Below, piece after piece: positions 1 to 11,774 of a DNA stretch of 64,000 nt. The position numbers and the translations under genes are program-made. Position 1 is the first letter of the stretch. Every line of letters begins with the position of its first letter. The notes below the pieces were generated by a model. That model did not search any database. It worked only from the letters and a program-made list of their open reading frames with translations, and was not told where the DNA came from. Source of the stretch: Mikania micrantha (lineage: Eukaryota > Streptophyta > Magnoliopsida > Asterales > Asteraceae); assembly GCA_009363875.1 (NCBI GenBank), contig CM018690.1, positions 5,816,788 to 5,880,787 on the forward strand, in the 5' to 3' direction.

Positions 1-560
1 ACATTCGGAAAGACTCGTCTTTCTTCCTCACAAGCAGGACTGGTGCTCCTCATGTTGATAATCTTGGTCTGGTTAATTCTTTGCCCAACAACTCTTGTAA
101 TTGATTCGAACGTTTCTTGCATCTTAGTTGGATCAATCGGTATGGGGCTTTGGCGGTTAGTGCGGCTCACGGCGTGAGTTCTATCCGAAACTCGACTTGT
201 CGCCTTGGGGTAGTCCAGGTAGATCTTCGGGAAAATTACGAACAACTTCAATATCCTCCATCTTCCTTTCCTTCTTCGATTGTTCCTTGATAAGAACTAA
301 TATTGCTGAGTATTCTTTCTGTAGGTACTTGCTAGTCTATGACATGATGTTTCGTGTTATCCTTCGTCGTTTTCTCTAAGTAGGAATCTGGTTTCCATTT
401 GACAACGTAACATTGACCTATCCTCTCATTGCACCCATTCCCCACCACTGCATCAAAGTTCCTGGGAGTCACTGAAGTTTGGTCGATCTCAAATTCGTGA
501 TTCATCAACACCAAGACACATCCTTCTGTTGGTCTCCATCAGCTTACAGTCGGCTAACTC
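1..560 (-). pseudogene. Family B gypsy pol remnant (protease to start of reverse transcriptase)
   Basis: This is the decayed pol of a minus-strand Ty3/gypsy element that runs off the left edge. Reading the minus strand, bases 1-50 encode the reverse-transcriptase motif GAPVLLVRKKDESFRM, the fingers region that normally precedes the catalytic aspartates. About 180-240 holds an equivalent of the FPEDLPGLP linker seen upstream of RT in plant gypsy polyproteins. 332-514 keeps an open frame with protease-to-RT linker character. Stops and frame changes separate these pieces (for example around 150-180), so no continuous protein is made. It belongs with the gag and primer site at 697-5655 and the LTR at 5659-8635. 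Its catalytic RT core, integrase and 3' LTR lie outside the window. Confidence 0.75.
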
Positions 561-696
561 TACGGTATACTTATAGTCTAGTGGTGTCGGGGTAGTGTTA
601 AGGATTTGACTAATTCGCTAAGTATCAAGCTACTATTAGTACTGATATTACATTACATACTATCATGGGCAATATGTAATAAGAACGTACCGGTCA

Positions 697-1194
697 TTAT
701 GATAGAATCGTCTTTAGCTTCTTCAGGGTAGTTGCAAATGCATAGCCCATTGTCACGCTTCCTTCCACTTTCTTCAGATGTGGGCATTCCCTACGCCAAT
801 GCCCAGGCTTGCCACACTTATAACATCCTTTAACGACTTTCTGGTTGTCTTTGCTACCAACTGGCTTGCTTCTACACTCCTTGGTCATGTGACCGTTTCT
901 TCCGCATTTCCGACATCGATAGCGTTCACACTGGCCGTTGTGATGATATGGGCATCTTTTGCACTTAGGGTATTTCCCCTGGTAGGCATTCTTGCCCTTG
1001 GCGCTGGATGGTGTAGCAGTAGAGTCGCTAGTTGTTGCTGACTAGTTATGGAGTTGCATTTGTTGGGAAGAGGGAGTTTGATTGTGACTAGGCTCCCACT
1101 TGCGCTTGCGATCCTGAGGCTTCAGGTGTTCACCCTTCTTGGGTAGCTTACCATGTGCTACCGCTTGGTTAGTCAGATGATAAGCCAAACAAAT
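697..1194 (-). pseudogene. Family B gag, C-terminal part with two zinc knuckles
   Basis: This is the second half of a gag protein (virion structural protein binding genomic RNA). On the minus strand two CCHC zinc knuckles are recognisable: CRKCGRNGHMTKEC near 880-930 and CYKCGKPGHWRREC near 775-830. A basic linker lies before them (1042-1190). The frame shifts between linker and knuckles, near 1030-1042, after a stop. The reading frame resumes directly beside the 5-bp duplication of the solo LTR at 1200-4184, so this piece and 4190-4832 were one gene before that insertion. Broken by insertion, stop and frameshift, it is not functional. Confidence 0.8.
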
Positions 1195-1498
1195 AGTGGT
1201 GTCACACCCCCAATTTTCAACTAACGGAATCATACCGTTTGGGAACGTGACAAACCAGGATCTCAGATCATTAGACATAACGAAGACCTCTATATGAATT
1301 TCAAATCATACTTTAGTCTTAAAAACATAACATCAAAGTTTTCAAAAGTTGCGGAAGCGTTATAAAACCAGTAACAGTTAAAAAATGTAAATTACAAAAC
1401 AAAATCCTCAAATGTTCAAATTCAACTATCCAAAATGTTTAAAATGCATGCGACTCTATCTCCTAGTCCATGCCAGCTTTAATGCGCGCCTTAGCGTC

Positions 1499-1999
1499 CT
1501 GAGAAAACATGTAAATCAAGTCAACACAAAGGTTGGTGCATTACACAGGTTTTAAGCATTCACAATGTTCAAAACAACAGTTTGAATAACAAGTTTGTAG
1601 ATAACATAATCACACATGCACAGTCATGATAGCTAGTCATATAAACTATTTACATAAGTGGTCGACACCGAAGCTGACGAATTGCCATGCTATAGCATGT
1701 TTTTGCCTTGCCACTATTGTCTAGCACAACAATAGTAAAATGTGTTTGGTCAGTCAAACACCTGCGTAGATCCCATCTACCAGGTGAGGTTTGTCAAACC
1801 TAATAGATCTATTTCCAACTACCACGCTTTGCGTTACAGCAAACTAAACGGTTCGAGGTGTGTAAGGACTTTCAATTTGCTATGTTGTCACATAATGTAA
1901 ACAGCTAACTCATGCAAGTGATATGTATCTAAAAATAGTTTGTTGCACATGTTTTCTCCCCCAAAACAGTTTAAAATAAGAAAGGGGCTGTGTACGCAC
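1499..1999 (-). promoter_or_regulatory. Intron-like module in LTR A (solo copy)
   Basis: Minus strand: donor AAAG/GTGCGTAC at 1999, acceptor TTTTCTCAG/G at 1499, 501 bases between. A block matching TATGCACC near the acceptor is complementary to the donor GGTGCGTA (one G-U pair). Same layout as the other LTRs; see findings. Confidence 0.55.
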
Positions 2000-2384
2000 C
2001 TTTGAGTATTGCAGAATGATCAACTACGTGAACTCGTGTAGATAATCCTCTTACGAAGGATCTGTGTTTAAACAATAACGTAGTGTTATTCGGATAGTCG
2101 TTTTGTGCTTGTAATCACATACGTGTCAACACACGTATGCTAAAGTGTTAGAAATGTGCATACGTAAATACGCGTGACTTTGAAATCGTTTAAATAAAAT
2201 CGTATTTGATTTTATTTAAATAAACGTAATTATACGCGATTTCGTTTTCGGATTAAAATATGAATTTTATTATGCTATTTGTTCGGGATTTCGTTACGGT
2301 TCCAACGCAACTTGAACGGGCTAATTCCGAGTTAAAATGATCAATTTATGAGTTAAAACCCAAAAATATGTTTTAAACTCAAAA

Positions 2385-2462
2385 ACTGGTAAGGGTCGGG
2401 TTCGAACCCACGACCTCCACCTCTTTGCAAACCCACACCACCATCTCATCTAGTTCAGATTT
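2385..2462 (-). repeat. tRNA-like (SINE-type) module inside LTR A
   Basis: On the minus strand, CTAGATGAGATGGT resembles a pol III A box and GTGGGTTCGAACCC a B box, about 45 bases apart, followed by CCAGTTTTT. The equivalent place in the other A LTRs carries the same arrangement. It cannot fold as a complete tRNA by eye, so it is more likely a SINE-derived remnant than a tRNA gene. Confidence 0.45.
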
Positions 2463-3979
2463 CATTGATAGCATATGGTTTTTAATCCTCTTAATTCCAA
2501 TCGACCCATTGATCCTATGTCTAATCATAGCCGAAGCATTTGCATCACAATTGACCCGAAATTCAAATACTTTCGGGTTTGCAACCATAGGGTTATGGTT
2601 CCAGTAGTCTAATCGAACTCAACCATGTCCTTAATTTGATAAACTATCATTTTTCAACTCCAATTCATGACCTATATAGTTTCGAACTTGAATCTTCAAA
2701 CCCAACATTAACTTTCACTAAATTCCTATGTGATTGACTGGAATTCCTTAGGGGTTTTATAAAACTTTCACATTCGAAGCTATCTGCATAATTAATTTGA
2801 ACTTCTTTATCGTTTAAGACAAAACCCCCACGTCGTTCATATCATAAACCCTAGAAACTTAAAATCATAGAATTCATGTTTGCAATATGAAATCATCATG
2901 GGTTTTTCCTTCATCGGTGTTTTCTGAAACTATCAGTAACAATAAATTTTATTTTTGAACACAATTAAACCGAAACCCCCAATTCGTTATCCACGCATGA
3001 ACCCTAGAATCGAACTCCTAAAATTCGTTATAACAAAATATAATTGATACATGGTTTAGCTTATGCGAAACCTTCTGAAACTAAAGATGATAATTAATTT
3101 GATTCTTAACTCAATTTAAATCAAAACCCCCAAATGTGTTTTCACTTAAAACCCTAGAATCGTAGTTCATACAATTCGATATTATCAGTCTAAATTGACA
3201 TGGATTTATTGTTAGTCGGCATATTATGAAACTATTCATCAATATTAATTTAATTTTTGAACTCATCCCGATCAAAACCCCCAAAACGCCTTTGATATGA
3301 ACCCTAATTACTTTAACTCTAACAAATCGATGTTATCAGTTGAAATTGATTTAGGATAAACCTTAGTCGGCCATGTTAGAAGATGTAGGATCGATTACTT
3401 ACTTGATTTGATATGGAACTGATGTACTTCGACTTGTGGTGGAATTTCGGTCGATCCCCGCTTGATTTCTTCAATCCGTAGCTTCTTAGATCAAATTGAT
3501 TGATGATTTAGAACCTAAAGATGCCGACTAAGGTTTCTGGAATACCAATTTCGTGCTTTATGATCGAAACGAATGGTTTTGATAATGAAGAGTTTCGGTT
3601 TCAACTCTTGGATGCCAAATGATTTAAATTCGATCATTATTCTCACTAATAACGTATGATTGCTGTTACAATTCACTAATATGAGTTGATTGGAGGTTTA
3701 ATCTCATTAATTTCAGTGTAATAACACCAATTTCTATTTTCCCTATATACCTATAACCGAATTTTGACTTTTAGAAGTCAAAATCAATTATAATCACAAC
3801 TTGTGGACTAATTCATGAAATTAAACACTTAGAACCTGATTTTTATTTAATCTTAACTCCTATAGACCATTCTGGATTAATAACATATCATTTCGATTAA
3901 CAAAGTTACACTAAAAATCCCGAATTATCACTAATTGATTAAATTGGAATCCCAATGGGCTAAGTTAATCCATTTGGGT

Positions 3980-4135
3980 TTCATTACTGCAATTGGGCCT
4001 ACATCAGGCTCACTGGGCCTATCTTGGCCTTACTGGGCCACCCTTGGGCCTACTTTGGTTCTGTTGGGTCTACCTTAGCTCTATTGGGCCCACATTGGCT
4101 CTGTTGGCCTACATTGGCTCTGTTGGGCCTGTGAT
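3980..4135. repeat. TTGGGCCTAC minisatellite at the LTR A 5' end
   Basis: About seven to eight degenerate copies of a ~20-bp unit built on TTGGGCCTACNNTGGCTC. It sits within 50-200 bases of the transcriptional start end of LTR A. The other A LTRs have the same block with different unit variants (39180-39360 and 47867-48047). Confidence 0.8.
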
Positions 4136-4189
4136 CTCACCATCTTCAGTTAACAAGGTTAATCCGAAAAGTCGGATTGTCACAAGTGG

Positions 4190-4832
4190 GTTGAATGAGT
4201 GTGGGGTCTGTCGCGGTAATCAGGCTTCGGATTTGTTTAGGTAATCCACTAACGTATGGATCGATCTTTCTGTAGTCCGGGGTCTCCATTTCTGGGTATT
4301 GTTTACACCATTCGTGAAATCGAGTGGTGTATTGTTCGATTTCAGATCCTTCCATTTTGTGATTCCAAAACCGCTCCAGTTTCTTGATTTCGTTCTGTGG
4401 ACGGTATTCTTCCTTCAACATTTTGACGAAATTTTCCCAGGGAATTGAGTTAGCAGTCCCCAGACTCAGTGTCGGGACATGCGAATTCCACCAAGTGAGG
4501 GCTTGTCCTTCTAGAGTCCCGGTAGCAAATTTCACTTTTTCTTCTTCAGAACACTTGCACATGTGGAAGATTGATTCGGCTCTCTTAACCCATTGGAGCA
4601 GTCCTACCGCTCCTTCTGATCCCGTGTATGGTTGAGGATGGTAGCTGAGGAAAGTTTTGAAGGTGCATCCTCTTGAGCTGTTGTTGTGAATCTCACTTCC
4701 TGTCTCATTGTTTAAGCATGCAGCCTCGTAATCCGTAATGGCTTTGTTAACCAGTTATTCTACCATAGCCTCGACAGTCGCAGAATCGATTGACAGGTTG
4801 TCAGTGCGCACATACGTTCCTTGACCATCCAT
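4190..4832 (-). pseudogene. Family B gag, N-terminal part
   Basis: The first half of gag of the minus-strand B element. An ATG at 4832 starts MDGQGTYVRTDNL, and the frame continues through the conserved gag motifs (CSEEEKVKFATGTLEGQA, TWWNSHV, EEYRPQNEIKKLE) typical of the retrotransposon gag domain of plant gypsy elements. There is one in-frame stop near 4755, and the frame is then open down to the solo LTR A insertion at 4189/4184, where it resumes at 1194. The stop and the insertion make it non-functional. The family match is secure; the clade (Tekay/Del-like) is inferred from the related polyprotein at 39987-42977. Confidence 0.88.
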
Positions 4833-5642
4833 TTGTTGGTATCTATATACAATAGATACCGTATTACTCACTGTTAGAGTTATTGCGTGTAAACATGTGT
4901 AGGGAGGAAATATATCATAAGCTTAAGATATCATTTCAAAAGTAGGATCATAGGTTTGACGGGATTACTACTACCAAGATGATTTGTATGAGCACAACTC
5001 GCTCATATCGGTTCTAACAATAGTACAATACTATATACAATAAAGGAATAACTACTCGGTGGAAACAGCGGAGCTCGAATCTCCATTTTCAGAGGTGTAC
5101 TATACAGTTTCCCAGCTGGTTGTAGCTTATCAATTGAACTTGCCAGAATTTGTATGTACCTATAAATTCACGATTACGTTGGCCACCATAATCGTCAACT
5201 TATCTTACACAGTCATTCTAGTTCGTTCTATCTCAAGCTACTTAACAATCTTGGGTTCGAAGTTTTGCCTCCTGAGTGTCGATACTAAGGTTACAATCCA
5301 TAAACATGCGTCCTTTGACTAGGTTTACACTCAAGAAGGAGGTTGCAAAAAAAAAAGTGTTCGACTTGAGTTGGATCGTGCTGTAGAAGTCTTCTTCATA
5401 GCATAGAGGAGTTTCCCTTCGGTCTCGAATTTTTCCTTTTTTGATAATTCCCTTGCACACGTCGCAATCATAGTTGAGTGTTAATGCCCTCAGAGGCATG
5501 TTCGTAAGTGTCGGATCAAGTCATAAAGCATATTGTTCAAGTTAAGCACATAAGGTGTTGTGTGAAACTAGTGTGGTGTCTAATGTAGAGCAGTGGCTAT
5601 AGTCTAAGTTCACTACATGCAAACCTAGTTCCCTACAACCAA
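4833..5642 (-). other. Family B leader between primer site and gag
   Basis: Untranslated internal region of the B element. No coding signal convinces me. 5135-5240 (GAATTTGTATGTACC ... ATAATCGTCAAC) clearly matches 43775-43880 in the A element, so the two families share an internal block. In A that block lies between gag N-terminus and protease, so the order differs. Confidence 0.6.
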
Positions 5643-5655
5643 GGCTCTGATACCA
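5643..5655 (-). promoter_or_regulatory. Primer binding site, family B
   Basis: Minus strand TGGTATCAGAGCC, the complement of the 3' end of plant initiator-Met tRNA, lies 3 bases inside the LTR end at 5659. It primes minus-strand DNA synthesis and proves that 5659-8635 is a 5' LTR of a minus-strand element. Confidence 0.92.
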
Positions 5656-5972
5656 GTCTGTCACACCCCCAAATTCCCACTCGTGGTGACAGTCCACGTG
5701 GGTGTGACGTGGCCAGGATCACAGCTCGTGGTCATATTGAACGACTCTATATGAGTTAACTCAATCATACAGTTTACAAAATAAGACTAGTTTCATAAGT
5801 TTAGCAGCGGAAAAGTTCATCATGAAAGCAGCAAAATTAAGTGATCAGAACTACATCGTTAACATTGTTTAAAACGACAAAAATCAGAACATAAGCCTAG
5901 GTTTAGAGTCTATATGCATGCAGACTCTCTTGTGCATCTCCAGGTGCATCCTAGCTCGTGATGTTCAATTAC

Positions 5973-6425
5973 CTGAGAATACATGCTAAAATGTGTCAAC
6001 ATAAAGTTGGTGAGTTCACAGGTTAAGTATTGGAAAGCAGTAAAACAGTTATATATACTGGGTATGTTAAATAGATTTGTTGGATCTACGATCCGTGGAG
6101 TGTGTCATGTCATCTTACCGAAACTCGACTGTTTCCATTTGCCTCTGCGGGTCATCGCGGAACCCGACATCAACATCGATATTACACTCGTTATGACATC
6201 CTGTCAACGTTGTTGCCGAGTGGGGTTGGTCAAACCCAGTAGTACTACGTAATAACGACTCGTTGTACACAACTAACGGTAAGGGTGGAGAGGACTTGTT
6301 GCGATAATAGTACACTCAAAATAGTTTTTCGACATACCAGTCATATATCTAAAACAGTTGCATAGCATTCTCACCCCAAAAGATTAGTAAAACAGTTAAG
6401 AGTAAAAGTGGGGCTGTAAACTCAC
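5973..6425 (-). promoter_or_regulatory. Intron-like module in LTR B
   Basis: Minus strand: donor CTCAG/GTGAGTTTACAGCCCC at 6425; acceptor GTATTCTCAG/G at 5973; 453 bases. The donor arm 6414-6426 pairs with 6009-6021 over 13 bases with one G-U wobble. Confidence 0.6.
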
Positions 6426-6723
6426 CTGAGTTTGCTTGAGTGCGTTCTTACGAGAACGGAGTAGCTCGCTGGCTAGTAGATACCTATATCACATAGGTGT
6501 TATAAGTTTGTGATCATATTTGTGTGGGTCTCACAGGACCGTATTCATGTCTAAACAACTCCTGGTTGTTATGTGGGTCGCGTTGACCGTGGTTGACCGT
6601 GTTGGTCGTGTTGACCGTGTTTGACCTAACGACCCGTTGGTGAATCGTGTGTCGGTTGTGTATCGTGTAACATTCGTGTAAGTGCTCGTCGGGTGCAAAA
6701 CATGCAAGTCTCGTCTATGGACA

Positions 6724-7512
6724 ACTTACTATTTATAGTAAGTTTCCATTTATGGGAAGTTCACAAGCCTATTGATTTTATAGTTCTAGCATGCTCATTT
6801 GTCCTATGTGATCATGTTAACACATAGCACATCATCATATGAATTCACATAAGTCGTTGATAACATGTTAGCACATAAAAGTTTCCTAAAATGGAAAGTT
6901 TCCATTTCTAGCATATGCGGTATCGGAATCCGTATAACTTAGCATTCAATCATCATAAGTTAAATCATTTAGCATATTCAAAACATACAAAACATTCATA
7001 AGTCGTCATTTCTAAGAATAAAGTTACTAAAAATAGTAACTTTGTCCTAAATGCATCAAATGTTCATCCTAAACACTTCTAATCTATTTTCATATAACAA
7101 GTCATCATAATAGAGCACGTAACATCATTTAAACATGTTGGTCTAGATCCAATCACTATCTATCAACATTTTGACTATAAAAGTTACTAAAAATAGTAAC
7201 TACGACTATTATCATACAAATAACCATTCTAATCAATCCTAGACCATTTTTATAACACATAACATCATATTATGCCTTTTAACATTATCTAATCATGCTC
7301 ATATAGTCAAAATCACCATTTATCAATATTTAGGCCCAAAAAGTTACTAAATATAGTAACTTGGCTAGATATGACCAAAATCAACTTCAAACTCACATTC
7401 TAAGCATCAATATCAATCTAAAATCGTTCTAATAGCAAATCCATATACATGCATGTTCACAATACTATCCATTACACCATTTTCTAACTAAAAAGTTACT
7501 ATTAATAGAAAG
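6724..7512. repeat. Ladder of AT palindromes in LTR B
   Basis: Palindromes of the form AAAGTTACTA / TAGTAACTTT lie at about 6724-6746, 7020-7043, 7180-7200, 7341-7362 and 7493-7512, with a weak one near 6877. The spacing is 150-160 bases. The other B LTR has the same ladder at 48262-48921. Confidence 0.75.
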
Positions 7513-8159
7513 TTCATCAAAAATCATAGTTTTAACCATATTAACAACATCCAACCATGTAGATCATCACCACTAACATTTATAATCATATAACATCATT
7601 CAAAATCATCTAAAATGCCTTAGATCATACATGCATGTCAAGATTTCATCATTTCGTGACCAAAACCCATATTTCATAGAAACACATCATCATGGATCAT
7701 CGTAAAACTTCATCTAATCATCACAGATCATCATAAAGCTCCTAGATATGAACAAACCCAGATCGAAATTTCGTGTGTGTGCATTATAGATGCTTGTATG
7801 TGGGTTTTACCCATTGCATGTGAGTGTAGGTGTGTGGAAAGAGTGTTTTGAGTACAAGACTACCTTTGAATGCTTCTAAATGACTGAGATTATGGTTGAA
7901 TCGAGCTGGAAAGCTACTAGATGCTCCTGGACAGCAAGTTCTTCGACTACTAAGGTGGTGGTGATGGTTCTTCGAGCTTCTAGGAGGGTCACAAGCATTA
8001 ATCCTCCAAGTTCCAAGCTTCTAGCAGGTCTCCAATGGCTTCTAGGAGAGTTTCAGATGGAGAAGACGAAGTCTAGAGGTCTGGGATCGAGAAGTGTGAT
8101 AGTAGAGTGGCTGGTAATGATTTGGTCTTGGTTTTATAAGATTTTGCAGTCTGACACAT

Positions 8160-8290
8160 GCCGCGTACCGCGACACGAGGCCAAAAGATGCTTCGCGCTA
8201 CGCGAAGAAATCCGGGAGTCAACTCTTCGCGGTGTCTGTCGCGTAACGCGACGATTCTTCTTGTTGGGCCATCGCGTACCGCGATGGGCC
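8160..8290. repeat. GC palindrome cluster in LTR B
   Basis: Several copies of TCGCGTACCGCGA-like palindromes (8161, 8196, 8247, 8271), each with its own flanking arm, for example CATCGCGTACCGCGATG. The same core occurs in LTR D in the sense direction. Confidence 0.8.
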
Positions 8291-8635
8291 TCTGGAGAGC
8301 CCAATAAGCCCTTTTTAATGGATTTGATCCGTTCGTCGTCGTTTTCACGCTTCCGAACTATCGTTTGGCCTCGTTTGAATTTCCAAGGTCAAGGTGTGAG
8401 TGTTTTGTGAGGTTTCGAGTGTTGTGCTACACAATATGCTATATGTTCACCAACGTTCGTTATTCAAGACACGTGCGTTGTGTTTTGAGATAATTCCTTG
8501 AATTATCGGTGCGTTTGGTCTGTTGTGCCACGGGTCACACTAAACAGTAATTATTCTAGTGCCACGTATGAAATAATAATATAAATTATTATTAAAATAA
8601 AGTTAGTGCTGACCTGGAATTTACGAGGTGTCACA

Positions 8636-9927
8636 CCGTAGTCAGGTATAACAATCATTTTCATAAAATAACTTTATAACATGCATAACAGCCTAAAATG
8701 ATAAAACATTTAAAATAGGGCTACAAAGAACTCACCTGAGCTTAATAAGGCACAATCTGCTAGCTTTCTTCCTTTTCTTACTTTCTCACGTTCGGAATGA
8801 TATCCTATTAATATGGATATCTTATCATAATTATAACCTTATCATATAATATAAACCCTCTTTTTAGGGTTTCTAAACCGGTAGCACAACGACTACGTTA
8901 TAGTTATCTCAAATACAAGTGTTTAGCTTGCTATAACGACCCGAAGACTTTTATAAACTTACTATTATTTATCTCAATTAATAATAACTTGAGATAAATT
9001 TATAATACTTATCATGAAGACGCTCAGATTTACGACTACCGCTCGAAACTTCGGCATGTCATAACTTTCATTCGGAGCTTTATTTCAAAATTTCGCTTCC
9101 ACTCATTTTGACCATTTTTATCTCTACAATCTTGTTATACTTAAAGATTACTTATTTGCTCAGTTTAGATAAGCGTATTCTCATATCCATTCATATCACT
9201 CATAATTGCCTAAAACATTACATGAACTTTACTTGTTCCTTTCTCAGCTCCAACCATACCCACAACCCTTAGATTATATAACTGTTCACACAGGCTTTAT
9301 GATCACATAACATATAATCATACCAAACCAAAACTCTATCTAAGCATGGTGTTGGTCTCTTTAATCAATCAAGACTAAACTAACACAAGATGGGGATCAT
9401 GAACACATACCTTAACGATTGATCTATTCTTCTTGATGTTCTTCTCTGCTCGTACGAAGAATACGTCGATCAGAAAATGTTAACAACCTTCGTTCAAGCT
9501 TCTGCTTTACCATTTAATACCTATCTGAAGTTTGCCGACTTACAACAAGATTTTTTTTTTTATGTTGAGATTTTTTATGAATTAATTAGAAGTTTCACTT
9601 AGGACCCTTGAACTTAGAACTCCTATTTTTAAAACCTCCTTCTACTTTCCTCACATATTTTTAATATTCACGAGCTTATATCTTGTTCATACTTTATCGT
9701 ATAACGGTCCCGCTTATATTAATGTGATCGTAATCACTTCGGGAACGTTCATAAAAATTACGAACTCAAACGGTCACAGAAATTTTTACACGTTATTAAT
9801 AGGCTTTATAACGTGTCCATACATTATCAAATATTTTTATCGTTTATATCCTTTTGATCATAATTACTTTACAAACGTTTATATGAATTTTGGACATAAA
9901 CGGTTCCCGAAATTTTTGGTTGTTACA
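8636..9927 (-). mobile_element. Partial LTR, family C
   Basis: This sequence continues past the B LTR to a clean end TTTTTGGTTGTTACA at 9927 (minus-strand start TGTAACAACC). It carries a donor motif CTCAG/GTGAGTTCTTTGTAGCCC at 8735 like the other LTRs. The rest of it would lie on the far side of the B element, outside the window, so B probably inserted into this older LTR. The small open frame at 9724-9939 is not taken as a gene. Confidence 0.6.
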
Positions 9928-11640
9928 TCTACTTTATGAATATTTCAGGAATATAACATTTTTTTCAACTATTTCCTTTATTTTTTCACCTATGCTAATT
10001 ATTTAATATTACATTGATCTAAGTGCTTATAATATGTGAGGTTTTAAACTAATTGTAAATATACAAATAAATATATTAAATAATAAATAAAAGTTTGAAA
10101 ATTGTCTCAGAGCTTAGCTCGTGCATTAGAAATGAAGTCACAAAGTAGCTGAGTTAAGCTCTCTTAATTCAAAACGTGTCAAACTCAACCTCTATCAAGC
10201 CTAAGCAAACTCGAAGATAACTCGAATTGTTTACATATTTAATCTCAAACAAAACACATTAACTTTCACATAATTATTTCTAATAAGATGTAACTATTTT
10301 CAATACATTCTTAATAATTATGTATATTGTAACTAAATTAAAAGGGAAATTTTTGGATAAAGATGTTACTTTTAATCATCTTTTACACAGATATTTAAAT
10401 GTCTTTTAAAAAATGTCATTAAGAAAAAGGAACATAAATAGTTGTTTATCTCTCATATGATTAAGAATTTGACACCTTTCAAGTTAATTAATTCAGATAA
10501 AAACGGCATCTATTTTCGGAAACAGAAAATAGCACAAGGATTATTATTGATCCTATACAAAGAAACTTGTAAAATTATATATAACTAACAATGTTGATAA
10601 ATGCTTCTTTTGTTTCCTTTTCATATTCTTCCACTCTTCGGATAGGTTACACCGTGCATTCATTTTGATGGACGAGTAGCCATAGCATAGCTTCCTAAAA
10701 AACCTTTTTAAAAAATTGTATAACGTTTTTTTTTTTTTCGTTCGTTTTTGTTTTTAATTCAACATGTTAATGTAGCTTCTTTATTTTATGTATTGTCATT
10801 TTTTGCATCCCATCGTTTTCTTTCTTATACTTCTAGGGTATATTTTTTGTATTATATTTTAACATACTTTATTATGCTAAAATACAATATATTTTTCACA
10901 TAAAAAATCTAATACAATTTATTTATTTTTATTTATCGTTTGTTATGTATAAATATTTATACTCATATCAAAAATAAATATATATTTGATTTTATGTTAT
11001 ATTTATTTAAAAAAACACTCTCCTAGTAGCGAACATGCCAAAAAAATGATATATCGTCGTATAAAAAGTTATAAACATTTAAAAAAGTGAAAGAAAATTA
11101 GAGAAAAGTTAACAAAAGATGTTTTATCAAAACTACTTATATTTTCGTTTTTATACACCACATGTCAGAATTCAGATATTTTCTATATTCGTTTTAGGCA
11201 CAAATGATTTCTTTTTTTTTTTTAATATACACTAGCTTATTAACAAGTGTATTACATATATTTATATAAAAAATAAATTTTATAAAGAAATCGCTTATAA
11301 AGAATAGATATAAAAAATAACCAAAAATTATAACATTTTTTAAAAGAAAACATTTTTATAAATATCTAAGAACATTTTTAAATAATACAAATAAGATTTA
11401 AAAATTTTGAATTTTCAAAATTATCAATTAAAAGTTGGAAGTTTGAAATAACTGAATTTTCATTAACATTTAATGAAAATGAATACTAGTTTTTAACGGT
11501 TTTAAGAAAAATTGTTAACAACCTATTATTCATTTCACAATCACGCACATTTTTTAATTATATAATAAAAGATAAAACAAACAATCACGCCATATACAAC
11601 ATATATACAAAATAAAAATACATACATCGAATGCTAAAGT
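9928..11640. other. AT-rich intergenic stretch
   Basis: Long A and T runs and short simple repeats. I see no open frame with protein-like composition, no LTR ends and no RNA gene. Confidence 0.6.
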
Positions 11641-11774
11641 AGTGTCCATACATCAAAATCCAAAAAAGAAAAGACAAAATACACAAAAAAAAACTAAGCA
11701 TGACCACCAGGATCCGCATGATGTCCCGGTCCTGGAAAGACGGGAACATCCATGCCATCAGATGCCGCCATACG

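Larger units (their letters stand above)
1200..4184 (-). mobile_element. Solo LTR, family A (TSD AGTGG)
   Basis: A 2,985-bp solo LTR of a Ty3/gypsy element, oriented on the minus strand. On the plus strand it begins TGTCACACCCCCAATTTTC and ends GTCGGATTGTCACA. AGTGG is repeated exactly at 1195-1199 and 4185-4189. No primer site or internal region is attached, so this is the product of LTR-LTR recombination. It interrupts gag of the family B element. It closely resembles the LTRs at 36556-39410 and 45243-48097 but is more diverged from either than they are from each other. It contains a GGGCC minisatellite at its transcriptional 5' end (3980-4135), a tRNA-like module (2385-2462) and the intron-like module (1499-1999). 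Confidence 0.95.
5659..8635 (-). mobile_element. 5' LTR of family B gypsy element
   Basis: A 2,977-bp LTR, starting (plus strand) TGTCACACCCCCAAATTCC and ending TTTACGAGGTGTCACA. The primer site adjoins its left end, so transcription runs to the left into gag and pol. Inside, in transcription order: a cluster of GC palindromes (8160-8290), a ladder of AT palindromes about 150-160 bases apart (7512 down to 6724), TTGACCGTG short repeats (6570-6625), and the intron-like module (5973-6425). The right flank is CCGTA; the matching duplication would be outside the window. It is the reference copy for the solo LTR at 35638-50110. Confidence 0.93.

Noticed and set aside
6724..7512. CRISPR-like array (regularly spaced palindromes)
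   Set aside because: Spacing is 150-160 bases, units are AT palindromes that vary, and the setting is a plant LTR; there are no cas genes.
7880..8410. 176-aa open frame in LTR B
   Set aside because: It runs antisense to the LTR and owes its length to the GC-rich palindrome region; the other B LTR does not keep it.
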